NCBI GenBank assembly: GCA_030446525.1
Contig: JAUJNC010000032.1
Coordinates: forward strand, 1-32,597
Direction of reading: 5' to 3'
Length of the DNA stretch: 32,597 nucleotides
DNA from: Armatimonadaceae bacterium
Lineage (GTDB): Bacteria > Armatimonadota > Armatimonadia > Armatimonadales > Armatimonadaceae
The notes below the pieces were generated by a model. It saw only the letters and a program-made list of their open reading frames with translations, made no database searches and was not told the DNA's origin. The position numbers were made by a program, and so were the translations under genes. Of the stretch, positions 18,063-26,123 are shown one piece after another. Numbering within the stretch: the stretch's first letter is position 1; each line of letters opens with the position of its first letter.

Positions 18063-18845
18063 TTAGCCCAGGAGCGAGGCGTCGCCGTCGACGTAAATGT
18101 CTACCCCGGAGACGTGGCGCGACAGGTCGCTCGCCAGAAACAGGCACGTGTCGGCCACGTCCACGGGCTCGCCCTTGCCCTCATTGATGACCGGACGGCC
18201 TTCCGGCATCTCCACCTTGATCTCGACTTCCTCTGTGTTGCGCTTGTAGGTACGCTCGCCGATGCTCGTCTCGATCGCGCCGGGGCAGACGGCGTTCACC
18301 CGGATGTTGTAGCGCCCCAGCTCCAACGCGGCCATCTTCATGAAGGCGACCTGCCCCGCCTTGGAGGAGCTGTACGCCGACGCGCCCGCATTAGAGAACT
18401 TGCGGTTGCCGTTGATGCTGCTGGTGATGATGACGCTGCCGCCCCCGGCCTTGCGCAGGTGGGGGATAGCGTAGTGCAGCGTCAGGTACGTTCCCTTGAG
18501 GTTGATGTCGAGCGTCTTATCCCACTCGGTCGGCGACAACTCCTCGATCGGCGCCCAGACACCGTTGATGCCCGCATTCGCGAACACGATGTCGAGCCGC
18601 CCCCAGCGCTCGATCGTTTCATCAATGGCCTTCTTCACGGATTCCGGGTCCGACACGTCGCAGGCGACGAACAGGGCTTCGCCGCCCGCTTTCTCGATCT
18701 CCGCCCGCACCTGCTCGCCCTCCTCGGGCTGCATGTCCGCCAGCGCGACGCGCGCACCTTCCTGGACGAACCGGATCCCGGTTCCCTTGCCGATCCCGCT
18801 CGCCCCGCCCGTGATGAAGGCCACTTTGCCGTCCAGCATTGCCAT
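18063..18845 (-). CDS. SDR family oxidoreductase
   Basis: The 260-residue classical SDR begins at the ATG at 18845 with AAGGAGGGTGG upstream. TGGASGIGKG at about residues 12-21 is the cofactor motif. NAGINGVWAPIEEL follows, and the catalytic Ser lies in VIITSSINGN with YSSSK downstream. CPGAIETSIGERTYKRNTEE and a C-terminal VSGVDIYVDGDASL complete the fold. The Asp in VALADMQPEEG at the end of beta-2 favours NAD over NADP. The substrate is unknown. It is transcribed away from the broken HAD gene and converges with the prepilin-like gene. Confidence 0.92.
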   Translation of the reverse strand: MAMLDGKVAFITGGASGIGKGTGIRFVQEGARVALADMQPEEGEQVRAEIEKAGGEALFVACDVSDPESVKKAIDETIERWGRLDIVFANAGINGVWAPIEELSPTEWDKTLDINLKGTYLTLHYAIPHLRKAGGGSVIITSSINGNRKFSNAGASAYSSSKAGQVAFMKMAALELGRYNIRVNAVCPGAIETSIGERTYKRNTEEVEIKVEMPEGRPVINEGKGEPVDVADTCLFLASDLSRHVSGVDIYVDGDASLLG

Positions 18846-18919
18846 AATCCACCCTCCTTGTTAGCGCGCCGAAGTTCTGTTTTTCGCTTTCCTGCGGCGT
18901 TTATGCCGGCACTACCCCA

Positions 18920-19250
18920 TTAGCCTGTCGTCTGGGGTGCGCCCAGCGAGAGCGGAGACTCATCGTAGCGCGCCAGTAGGTCGGCAGGATCCTGGTAAAT
19001 GGCCATCGCTCCGGACAGATCCGCGTCGTTCCATCCGCCACAACGCAGCGCGATGGCGGCCACTCCCGCCCGGCTCGCGGCCTCCACGTCGTAGGGTGTG
19101 TCGCCCAGCATCACGACTGAGGGGCCGGATCTTCTCGAAGGGTACGTCATAGCCGTTGACCGTGAACGCTTCCATGAACGCCCCCGCGTGCGCGTCGTTG
19201 CTGTCGATCAGCGTGCCGTCGATGTCCAGGATCACGCCCCGTAGTGCCAT
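18920..19250 (-). pseudogene. HAD-family phosphatase with an internal deletion and frameshift
   Basis: The ATG at 19250 with a GGGGTAGG site begins [20 protein letters not shown], the HAD motif I with both aspartates, and continues to FEKIRPL near 19120. The C-terminal part then follows in another frame: [20 protein letters not shown] (motif IV) to YDESPLS and a stop at 18920. About 100 residues of cap domain with motifs II and III are missing. The remaining 110 codons cannot form a functional haloacid-dehalogenase fold. An intact relative would be a phosphoglycolate-phosphatase-like enzyme of about 215 residues. Confidence 0.8.
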
Positions 19251-19827
19251 CGCCTACCCCTAACCGTTCCACAAACCAAGCGGGAGCGTGCGGTCCCTGC
19301 CGCTCTTGCTCCCGCCTCCGCTTGCAGTTCTCAGGCTCGTTTGTTTCCCCAGTGTTCCCCGGGAAACCAGCGATGAAACCGCGATCCTAAGCGGAATTGC
19401 TGTCGGTCAGGAAAATGTATTGGCACCATGTTATCCGCAACGTATGGAGTTAAGAACCGTATCTAACTGTATGACAAGAAGAATCGCCCAGTATTACGGC
19501 TTTGTGCAAAGTTTCTCGCAGTTGTGCGACGGGTAAGATCGCTCTACGAGGATCACAAAGGTAAGGCTGGCCCCCCGATTGCTCCCCTATTTTGCAGAAG
19601 ACGATTCCGCTGTTAGGGGGCCGGCATTCGAGATACTACATCATCGGCGTCATCTGGCTCACTGGTCCGGCTAAAAGCTCCTGCAAGTGTTTGACATAGA
19701 GCGTATGGGGATTGTGCTTGTCGGGCTTGGCCGTATGTATTGGAGTTTCTCTTCGCACGATCCGACAGTATCAGGTTGCCGCCACGAAGAACCCACCTGG
19801 AAGACCCGCACGAGTAAGACTCTCCCT
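19251..19827. other. long gap with no recognisable gene
   Basis: No coding signature, tRNA or repeat was seen. Base composition is more AT-rich than the flanks. A TTGACA at 19691-19696 could be a -35 box for the transporter downstream, but no convincing -10 box follows at the right spacing. Confidence 0.35.
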
Positions 19828-21225
19828 ATGCACTCTGTAACAGACTCCCCGATCATCGAGGACACAACACCTTCGGGGCGGCGATGGCTGCTCGCCGTCA
19901 GCATGTTCCTCTCCGTCGCCGCCTTCGGCTTCCTGGAGCCGTTTGTGCCCCTGTACCTGGAATTGAGCGGCCTGGAGCGCAGCCAAATCGGACTGGTCAC
20001 GGGGATCGGAACTGGCCTGTCTCTTCTGATCCAGCCCCTGCTGGGCCGCCTGTCGGACCGACTGGACGCGCGCCGCCCCCTGATGCTGGCTGCCGCCCTC
20101 GCCGCCGGGTGCGCCTACCTCTTCTACCGTAAGGCCGACGGTCTGCTCGGGTTCATGGTCCTGACGGCGCTGGGCATCAACGGCGTGATGTACCTGAACA
20201 CGGCCGCCGCCGTGCTGGTGGGTCGCATGACCAGCCATGCGGGGGACGGCCGGGGCGGTGGGGCAACCTTCGCCTCGTTCCGGGTCTGGGGCTCGGTCGG
20301 CTATGTGATAGTCTCGCTGCTCACAGGCTGACTGCTGGGCCGGACCCTGGGAGCGCAGGCGGCGCTGAGCCGTACGGCCCTGTCGCCCCTGCTCCAGTAC
20401 GGTCCCTGGCTCTTCTTCTTGATCGCCGGCGTGGTCTTCTTCCTTCCGGACCCGAAGAAGCGGAAGAGTACCGCGGTGGTCGCGGAGGCCAGCCGTTCTT
20501 CCGACAGCCATGCGGACGACGCGTCCGAGAGGCAGGCCTGCGACCGCAACTTGGGCCGGTTCCTGCGGGCCTACTTTCTGTTCATCTTCGCTTACACCGG
20601 TTCCGCCTCGTACCTGAGCCTGTACCTGAAAGGGCTCGGGGCGACGCCGTTTTGGATCACGGGCGTGTTCGCCACAGGCGTCGCGTGCGAAGCCCTGCTG
20701 ATGACCCAGGTGGGGCGGCTCAGCGACCGGTTCGGGCGGCGCCCGCTGCTGGCCCTGGCCTTCGTCTTCCTGCCGATCCGGCTGCTCCTCTACATCCCGG
20801 CCACGGGGCCGCTATGGGTGCTCTTTGTGCAGACAATCCACGGCATCAACTTCGGCATCCTGGTGGCCGTGGCAGTCGCCTTCGTCAACGACCTGTGCGC
20901 CGAAGAGAGCCGGGGCGCGACGCAGGCGCGGATGGCCGGGACCGGGGGTCTTGCGGCGGCGCTCGGTCCCGCGGCCGGCGGCCTTTTGGCGCAATGGCTG
21001 GGCATCGGGTGGACCTTTGGCATCATGGCGGGCGTATCGGCGGTGGGAGCGGGGGTGTTCCTGTGGAAGGTGCGCGAATCGTTACCGCAGCGGGTGTCCC
21101 TGCACCGGCATGTACCCAGCTATCTGCGCTCCGCCGCCGGTGTGCTCTGCGTGCCGCTGATCCGGCTCGCCCGGCGTCCCCGATTGCGCAGAGAGAGTCA
21201 GACCCGGAAACGGACGGAGTCATAG
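19828..21225 (+). pseudogene. MFS transporter interrupted by an in-frame TGA
   Basis: Two halves of a 12-helix major facilitator lie in the same frame. The first reads WLLAVSMFLSVAAFGFLEPF, then GLVTGIGTGLSLLIQPLLGR with the loop GRLSDRLDARRP, and ends ...VIVSLLTG at TGA 20329-20331. The frame then continues LLGRTLGAQ... and the second six helices contain the second MFS loop GRLSDRFGRRPLL. Total length is about 465 codons, normal for the family. Without readthrough only the N-terminal half is made. A restart in the second half (for example ATG 20701) would give an incomplete transporter. The ATG at 19828 has no good ribosome-binding site. The substrate is unknown; sugar or drug efflux are possible. 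Confidence 0.75.
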
Positions 21226-21484
21226 AGAGAAAACTCGCTCCCGGAGGGGGTACGACAACGAGAGCCGTCACTCCCCGTCCCAGTCCCCCACCGCTTCGTA
21301 CACCGCACCTTTACCACCATGCCGCTCGCCAGAAGACGGTCACGGAACCCTCTATGTGAACCATCAAGCTGACGCGCGAACCGACCTGGCAAAGCCAAAT
21401 TCCCCATCAGAGAAGATAGCTGCACAATCCGTGGACATGGCTTTGCCTCCCGTGGTGCCACTATTACACCCGGCGTCTCGGCTT

Positions 21485-22513
21485 CTACCCCCAGAGCTTG
21501 CGGTCGAGGGCGCGGTACTGCACCGCCTCGGCCACGTGCGCCACGCCGATCGCCTCCTCGCCCGCCAGGTCGGCGATCGTGCGCGAGAGCTTCAGGATGC
21601 GGTCGTAGGCGCGGGCCGACAGGCTCATCTGCGTGATCGCCGCCCGCAGCAGCGCCCCGGCATCCTCGCGGATCGCGCAGAACTGGTGGATCTGGCGCGC
21701 CCCCATGTGCGCGTTGCAGAAGAGGCCCGTGCCCGCCAGGCGCCGAGCCTGCCGCCGCCGGGCCCCTTCCACCCGGGCCCGGATGGCGGCGGAGCCCTCG
21801 CCCGCCGGCGGCGCGGTCAGCTCTTCGTGGCGGAGCCGGGGGACTTCGATGTGGATGTCGATGCGGTCCAGCAGCGGCCCGCTGATCTTGCGCAGGTATT
21901 TGGCGAGCGCCGCCTGCGGGCAGGCGCACGGGCGCAGCGTGTCGCCGAAGTAGCCGCAGGGGCAGGGGTTCATGGCCGCCACCAGGGTGAACTTGGCCGG
22001 GTAGGTCAGCGAGGCGGACGCGCGGGCGATGGCGACGCGGCCGTCCTCCAAAGGCTGGCGCAGCACCTCCAGGGCGTCGCGCCTGAACTCGGGCAGCTCG
22101 TCCAGGAAAAGCACGCCGTGGTGAGCCAGCGACACCTCGCCGGGGCGCGGGACCGAGCCGCCGCCGGTCAGGCCGGCGTTGGAGATGGTGTGGTGGGGCG
22201 AGCGGAACGGGCGCTGCGTCACCAGGGCGGCACCGGCAGGGAGCAGATTGGCCACCGAGTACAGCTTGGTGACCTCGAGCGCTTCGTCCACCCCGAGCGG
22301 CGGCAGGATCGTGGGCAGGCGCTGCGCCAGCATCGTCTTGCCCGAGCCGGGCGAGCCGACCAGGAGCATGTTCGCAACAGTTAGCAGTTCGAAGGTGGAA
22401 GTTTCCCCACACCTCGACCCGAGCAAGGCGGTGTAGGACAAGGGGGTCCTACGAAGTAGGTTAGCAACGCGCCCTTCGATTCCCTGTCGCCGGCTTCGAT
22501 GCATTCTTACCAT
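21485..22513 (-). pseudogene. comM: ComM/YifB family Mg-chelatase-like ATPase, missing its N-terminal third
   Basis: The homologous part begins at [15 protein letters not shown] (Walker A, near 22380). It continues through [30 protein letters not shown] (Walker B), [25 protein letters not shown] and the Mg_chelatase C-terminal domain to [10 protein letters not shown]. Intact ComM proteins have about 500 residues with an N-terminal Lon-protease-like (ChlI) domain of about 200 residues, which is absent. The first 40 codons of the frame up to 22513 look unrelated, so an N-terminal truncation junction lies near 22385. ComM is a helicase acting in DNA branch migration during natural transformation. 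comM genes are known integration targets for genomic islands, and mobile DNA begins immediately beyond the junction here. Confidence 0.8.
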
Positions 22514-22597
22514 GCTGGCGAACTACCACCCAACCTCAAGCGCAGTTAGGCCAGCAAAGCTCGAAGCAAAGAAACATAAAAAATGGACGAGACTGCC

Positions 22598-22627
22598 TTG
22601 ACATATCGAGACCATGCATGGTAACAT
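22598..22627 (+). promoter_or_regulatory. sigma-70-like promoter for the candidate small RNA
   Basis: A perfect TTGACA (22598-22603) is followed after 18 bp by TAACAT (22622-22627). It points at no ORF but at a short structured segment ending in a strong terminator. Confidence 0.5.
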
Positions 22628-22633
22628 CAACGC

Positions 22634-22705
22634 GTCGTCTAAGGTTGTCGGCCCGTTTGGGCTAGACAATGGAAAAAGCGGGTAGGCTAAGCCTACCCGC
22701 TTTTT
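22634..22705 (+). ncRNA. candidate small RNA of about 72 nt
   Basis: The predicted transcript begins about seven bases after the -10 box. It could form an upper structure with GTCTA (22637-22641) pairing to TAGAC (22663-22667) and an inner GCCC-gttt-GGGC hairpin (22651-22662). It ends in the 15-bp terminator stem. An overlapping reading frame from ATG 22614 would give only 23 residues and starts before the predicted +1. No known RNA family is recognised. The segment could also be a leftover leader of a deleted gene. Confidence 0.4.
22673..22705. terminator. bidirectional intrinsic terminator, 15-bp stem
   Basis: AAAAAGCGGGTAGGC (22673-22687) pairs exactly with GCCTACCCGCTTTTT (22691-22705) over a 3-base loop, with A and T tracts on both sides. 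It ends the candidate small RNA on the plus strand. It also lies downstream of the minus-strand NTPase gene, and would have been about 60 bp from that gene's stop before the IS element inserted. Confidence 0.85.
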
Positions 22706-22788
22706 AGTTTTTCTCGGCGGTGTATAAATGAAGCACCGTTCAGGAACGTGGGCTATGGATTTAGGCGCGTTGTGCCGATGATAGGAGT

Positions 22789-23055
22789 ATGGTCACCCTC
22801 TCCTGCCCGCACTGCGGGAATGTCAAAGGCGTCATCAAGTTCGGTACCAACCGCTCCGGCACCGCAAGATGCCGGTGTCATGCCTGTGGTAAAACGTTCA
22901 CGCTCAACCCAAAAAGCCAGACGCTCAGCGCCGAGAAGGAAGAACTCATCTGCCGGGCTCTTGCCGAGCGCATCTGCCAGCGCGGTATCGCTCGCGCCCT
23001 GAAGGTGGGCCGGCAGACCATCCGGGCCATCCGCAAAAAGGGGCAGCCCGCGTAG
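22789..23055 (+). CDS. insA: IS1-family InsA-like protein (zinc-finger/HTH part of the transposase)
   Basis: The 88-residue protein starts with TLSCPHCGN and has a second Cys cluster (ARCRCHACGKTF), together a zinc-finger typical of InsA. It is followed by a helix-turn-helix (CQRGIARALKVGRQTIRAIR) for binding the IS ends. It stops at TAG 23053-23055 just after the run AAAAAGGGG (23035-23043). In IS1, InsA alone represses transposition and a -1 frameshift at an A-rich run joins it to InsB to make the active transposase. The same relation of frames exists here. Confidence 0.85.
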   Translation: MVTLSCPHCGNVKGVIKFGTNRSGTARCRCHACGKTFTLNPKSQTLSAEKEELICRALAERICQRGIARALKVGRQTIRAIRKKGQPA

Positions 23056-23084
23056 ACCAACGCTTCGAGCGCGAGGGCGTCGCT

Positions 23085-23561
23085 TTGGTGCCTGCGCCGC
23101 AGGGCGATACCATCGAGATCGACGAACTCTGCATCCGGGTGTCTCCCGCGCTGTGGCTGTGGACTGCGGTGGCGCGTCGGGTAGGGCAGATCGTCGGCTT
23201 CGTGATCGGCGACAGGACCGATGCCATGCTCGAACTGGTCTGGTCCGATGTGCCCGCGGATTACCGGGACAAGCCGGTGTATACGGATCATCTGAGTGCT
23301 TATGCCCGCTTCTTTCCCCAGGAGCAGCATCACCCGTGCGACAAAGGTTCGGGCCTGACTAGCCGGGTTGAGGGCCTCAACACCAAATGGCGGCAGAGGC
23401 AGTCGGGCCTGGTACGCCGGTCTTGTGGCGTCCACCGCAAACGCGAAGACGACCTGGCCGAACGCTTCTTCCTGCTGGTGGACGAGCACAATCAGCAAGC
23501 CGCCAGGCGGTGGGAGCGCCAGCGGAACCGGGCAGGCGCAGCAACGCAGTCAAACCCATAG
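23085..23561 (+). CDS. insB: IS1-family InsB-like transposase catalytic part
   Basis: The catalytic half lies in the -1 frame relative to insA. A TTG at 23085 gives 158 residues, but the frame is open back to the A5 run, and a -1 shift there would join RAIRK to KGAARVDQRFEREGVALVPA. DDE-type residues are visible in IEIDELCIRV, KPVYTDHLSAYARFF and the IS1-like SRVEGLNTKWRQRQSGLVRR. The TAG stop (23559-23561) lies inside the right inverted repeat, as in many IS1 elements. It appears intact and probably active. Confidence 0.85.
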   Translation: MVPAPQGDTIEIDELCIRVSPALWLWTAVARRVGQIVGFVIGDRTDAMLELVWSDVPADYRDKPVYTDHLSAYARFFPQEQHHPCDKGSGLTSRVEGLNTKWRQRQSGLVRRSCGVHRKREDDLAERFFLLVDEHNQQAARRWERQRNRAGAATQSNP

Positions 23562-23590
23562 CCGGAACGTGGATGTCGAAGCGGCTATCC

Positions 23591-25822
23591 TTAGAATGAT
23601 CGTGCTATCGCGCCGTATGCATTGAAGCCTACTATGAATGTCAATGAATCCCCCTCACGGAGTCGGAGCGTTTCGATGCTATTACGCGGGAAGAATGCTT
23701 CGAAGTTTTCCGGTACGGCGATTACACTGCCTCCGATTGATCGCACCCTCTTCAGCTTGCCAGTAAATCTTTTATCCTTACCGTTCTCAGCCTTCCAGTA
23801 TTCCCTAATTTTCTGACGTTCTTTACTCTCTATCGGGAGTTGTTGCGCCGTGCTGAAGATGGAGGCAGCTTCGTCCCGGATGCCGTGTATGAAAAGGAAC
23901 GCCCCGAATTCTACCAGCAAGTTTATATCACCGCGGTGATGACGGATAGCAGCTACGTAGTGTCCCTTGATCGCGTCTACGGGAGCATTCCTAAGCTTTA
24001 GCAATCGCGCTATATGTTGCTGTAGCCTCCAAGACGTTGGGTCGAATTTCACGCCGTCCTGTGCTATTTGTAACGCTTTTTCGTAGTTGCCAGCCTTCAT
24101 TTCGTACCGAACCCAAAGATCCCGCAACCGTGTATCAGTGGGGTTTTTGGTCAGTGCGGTCTGCAGGATATTGATGGCGTCCTTTGTTTCTCCGACTTGT
24201 TGACGTTGTTCTGCCAACACGTTTGCTATTATCTCGTGACCATCCGTAACTTCATATGCTTCTTCCAACAGGGACAGCATTTGGGCACGTAATACGGCTT
24301 TCACTGAATTGTCCGGTTCCCGGTCCACTTTCTGTCGCAGAACATTGACTTGACCAACGTACCCGTAGGGGTCCCGCACATTTCGCTGGACCGCATCGTT
24401 AAAGAGCCGGGAAGCCTCAGCCAGCATGCTACTAACCCTGAACGGGTCACTGGTAGACCGGGCTGAGAATTCTAGAGCGAAACCTAATGTACTTAGGAAG
24501 GCTGCATTCTGAGGCTCCATTCTGACCGCATCACGAGCATATTGTAGAGCCAACGTCGGGTTCCCAAGGTCGCGTTCGATGATAGACCGGTGTTGCAGCA
24601 CATAAGGGTCGTCAGGTAGGAGCGTTTCCAAACGCTCGTATAGAGCGCGCCTCACGTCGGCCGAGGCAAAAATCCCGATGATATCTCGCCGACGGGATAT
24701 TTGGCTCAGGAGGCGGTAGTCTTCAGCGTAACCTGTATCGAGTTGTGTGAGGAGCCTGTTAATTATCTCAAACTTCGCATTGTCATCGGGTGCAACCATT
24801 GCAAACACGATGGATGCTATGATGGGGTGCCGTGCCCTCAAACGGAAACCTTCATTGTGACGTGAGTATCCAGTAGCCTCGCTGGAGATTAATACCCCAG
24901 TCGTTGGCGTGAAAATCATGTTGCGGAGTTGGTCGTAACGCACGTCAAGTATGTGCACGAGCGTCTCATAACGCACCGCAAAGTCGAACTGCCCAATAGC
25001 CGCCACATAGACGTAAGCTTCCTGTGCGACCGGCGACGGGATTCTCTGATACTCGTCCTTCACGATGTTATCGAAGGAGTTCCCCATCGTTAGTTCCCTT
25101 AACGCGACAAGCAATTCTTTTTGTGAAAGTGCTGTAAAATGCTCCACTTGATACTGGAAATCAGAACCCGTAAGCTTCCCTAACGCGCGGTGTTTGGCAA
25201 GACTATGGAGAATCGATTTGATTTCGTTTCCCGACAGAGCACCGAGCTCAAACTCCGCTGTTGGTGTAAGACGGCTTCGCAAGAAAGAAGTCGCGAAGTT
25301 CCACTGATTCCTGCGTTCTTCGAGGACTACAGAGACAGGAACGGAACGCTGCTTTGCGTCCTGCATAAACCGCTCAAGTGCGGGTATAACTTCGGCGGCG
25401 TGATTGACAACCAGCACGATCCTCTCTGGGTTCTTCTCTGTCACCATTGGAGTAATAGCCGCGATGTCCAGCGGTGTGCCGGGTATGTGATAAAGAACTG
25501 GAGCCCCGAACTCGCGGGCGATGTAGAAGGCAATCGAGCGCACAAGGGTGGTTTTACCGGTTCCTGCTGCACCTGTGATCAAATAGAGGCTGGGGTTGTG
25601 GTGTGGGTATGCGAGGTCATCAAACAATGCTTCGAGCAACGGCTCGAAAGCGTCCCTGTACGGTGCCACTTCATCGCGGATAGTTGCCCAATTAGGTTCC
25701 TCGCCAGAGAAGAAACTAATGGCGTTGTTTGTTCCGCTACAATCCGCAGCTACAATCCTATAAAAGGACTCCGCGACACGCTGAAAGGATGTGTCTTCTT
25801 CTACCTGGAAGAACTCGCGCAC
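23591..25822 (-). CDS. STAND-type P-loop NTPase with TPR repeats and a cold-shock-like C terminus (C-terminal part of a split SIR2-STAND gene)
   Basis: The 743-codon frame is given with a GTG start at 25822, but there is no proper ribosome-binding site and the upstream frame continues in homology. This is therefore the 3' part of a gene cut by the MITE at 25888-26121. The NTPase domain shows SLYLITGAAGTGKTTLVRS (Walker A 84-92), ERIVLVVNHAAE (Walker B-like, Asn instead of Asp) and an AAA-like lid. From about residue 400 to 660 there are TPR-type helical repeats (NPTLALQYARDAVRMEPQNA; NYEKALQIAQDGVKFDPTS). The last 60 residues resemble a cold-shock OB fold (FFPRNSI, LREGDSLTFIVGFN). Composition is clearly AT-richer than the flanks. 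The ancestral protein would sense an invader through the TPR/OB part and activate an NAD-consuming SIR2 domain. Confidence 0.75.
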   Translation of the reverse strand: MREFFQVEEDTSFQRVAESFYRIVAADCSGTNNAISFFSGEEPNWATIRDEVAPYRDAFEPLLEALFDDLAYPHHNPSLYLITGAAGTGKTTLVRSIAFYIAREFGAPVLYHIPGTPLDIAAITPMVTEKNPERIVLVVNHAAEVIPALERFMQDAKQRSVPVSVVLEERRNQWNFATSFLRSRLTPTAEFELGALSGNEIKSILHSLAKHRALGKLTGSDFQYQVEHFTALSQKELLVALRELTMGNSFDNIVKDEYQRIPSPVAQEAYVYVAAIGQFDFAVRYETLVHILDVRYDQLRNMIFTPTTGVLISSEATGYSRHNEGFRLRARHPIIASIVFAMVAPDDNAKFEIINRLLTQLDTGYAEDYRLLSQISRRRDIIGIFASADVRRALYERLETLLPDDPYVLQHRSIIERDLGNPTLALQYARDAVRMEPQNAAFLSTLGFALEFSARSTSDPFRVSSMLAEASRLFNDAVQRNVRDPYGYVGQVNVLRQKVDREPDNSVKAVLRAQMLSLLEEAYEVTDGHEIIANVLAEQRQQVGETKDAINILQTALTKNPTDTRLRDLWVRYEMKAGNYEKALQIAQDGVKFDPTSWRLQQHIARLLKLRNAPVDAIKGHYVAAIRHHRGDINLLVEFGAFLFIHGIRDEAASIFSTAQQLPIESKERQKIREYWKAENGKDKRFTGKLKRVRSIGGSVIAVPENFEAFFPRNSIETLRLREGDSLTFIVGFNAYGAIARSF

Positions 25823-25887
25823 CCGCCTCTGTGCATAAGGAATAACGGAAAGTTGTGACAGGAACCACGTCTCTTTTATTTTTTCTA

Positions 25888-26121
25888 GAGGGTGTTATGA
25901 ACTTTTCTGCCTCATCTGCTGTTAGCAGCTAGCATTTTCTTTTTAGCCTGATCGCTAGGCTGAGCAGCTGTACAATTCTGGTTCTACGCTCTACGCTTAC
26001 GCGACGCTGATTATCTTGTCATTTAACGAATCGGAACAGCAGAAATCGTTTCGCAACGCTGTTTTCTGCCTTTTCTGCGTCGTTGTGACAAAATGCAAAA
26101 AACCGAGTTCATAACACCGTC
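25888..26121. mobile_element. MITE, 234 bp, with 16-bp inverted repeats and TA duplication
   Basis: The left end is GAGGGTGTTATGAACT (25888-25903). The right end read inward is GACGGTGTTATGAACT (26106-26121). They match at 15 of 16 positions. Both sides are flanked by TA (25886-25887 and 26122-26123). The interior holds no ORF and is AT-rich. Ends and TA target are those of IS630/Tc1-type or related transposons mobilised in trans. Removing the element and one TA rejoins the SIR2 and NTPase frames exactly. Confidence 0.85.
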
Positions 26122-26123
26122 TA

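Larger units (their letters stand above)
22751..23563 (+). mobile_element. IS1-family insertion sequence, complete (813 bp)
   Basis: The left end begins GGCTATGGATTTAGGCGCGT (22751 on). The right end, read inward on the other strand from 23563, begins GGCTATGGGTTTGACTGCGT. About 17 of the first 22 positions match, including GGCTATGG and GCGTTG, so these are the terminal inverted repeats. Between them are insA- and insB-like frames arranged for a -1 frameshift. Length, ends, two-frame organisation and duplication size all agree with IS1. It is inserted about 20 bp after the stop of the minus-strand NTPase gene and appears recent because ends and duplication are intact. Confidence 0.85.
22743..23571. 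repeat. 8-bp target-site duplication flanking the IS element
   Basis: GGAACGTG occurs at 22743-22750 and again at 23564-23571, immediately outside the two terminal inverted repeats. IS1-family elements make 8-9 bp duplications, so this fits a single transposition event that has not been rearranged since. Confidence 0.85.

Noticed and set aside
20329..20331. Selenocysteine or alternative-code reading of the TGA in the MFS gene
   Set aside because: No conserved Cys is expected at this place, no SECIS-like hairpin was evident, and TGA ends many other genes here.
22431..22450. GTAGGAC/GTCCTAC inverted repeat near the ComM truncation
   Set aside because: A 7-bp stem without T tract; too short to call a terminator or transposon end.
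22614..22685. A 23-codon reading frame inside the candidate small RNA, starting in a CCATGCATGG palindrome
   Set aside because: It starts upstream of the predicted transcription start, has no ribosome-binding site and ends inside the terminator stem.
25190..25858. A 222-residue plus-strand frame opposite the NTPase gene
   Set aside because: It has no ribosome-binding site or motif; the opposite strand carries the Walker A motif and TPR repeats.
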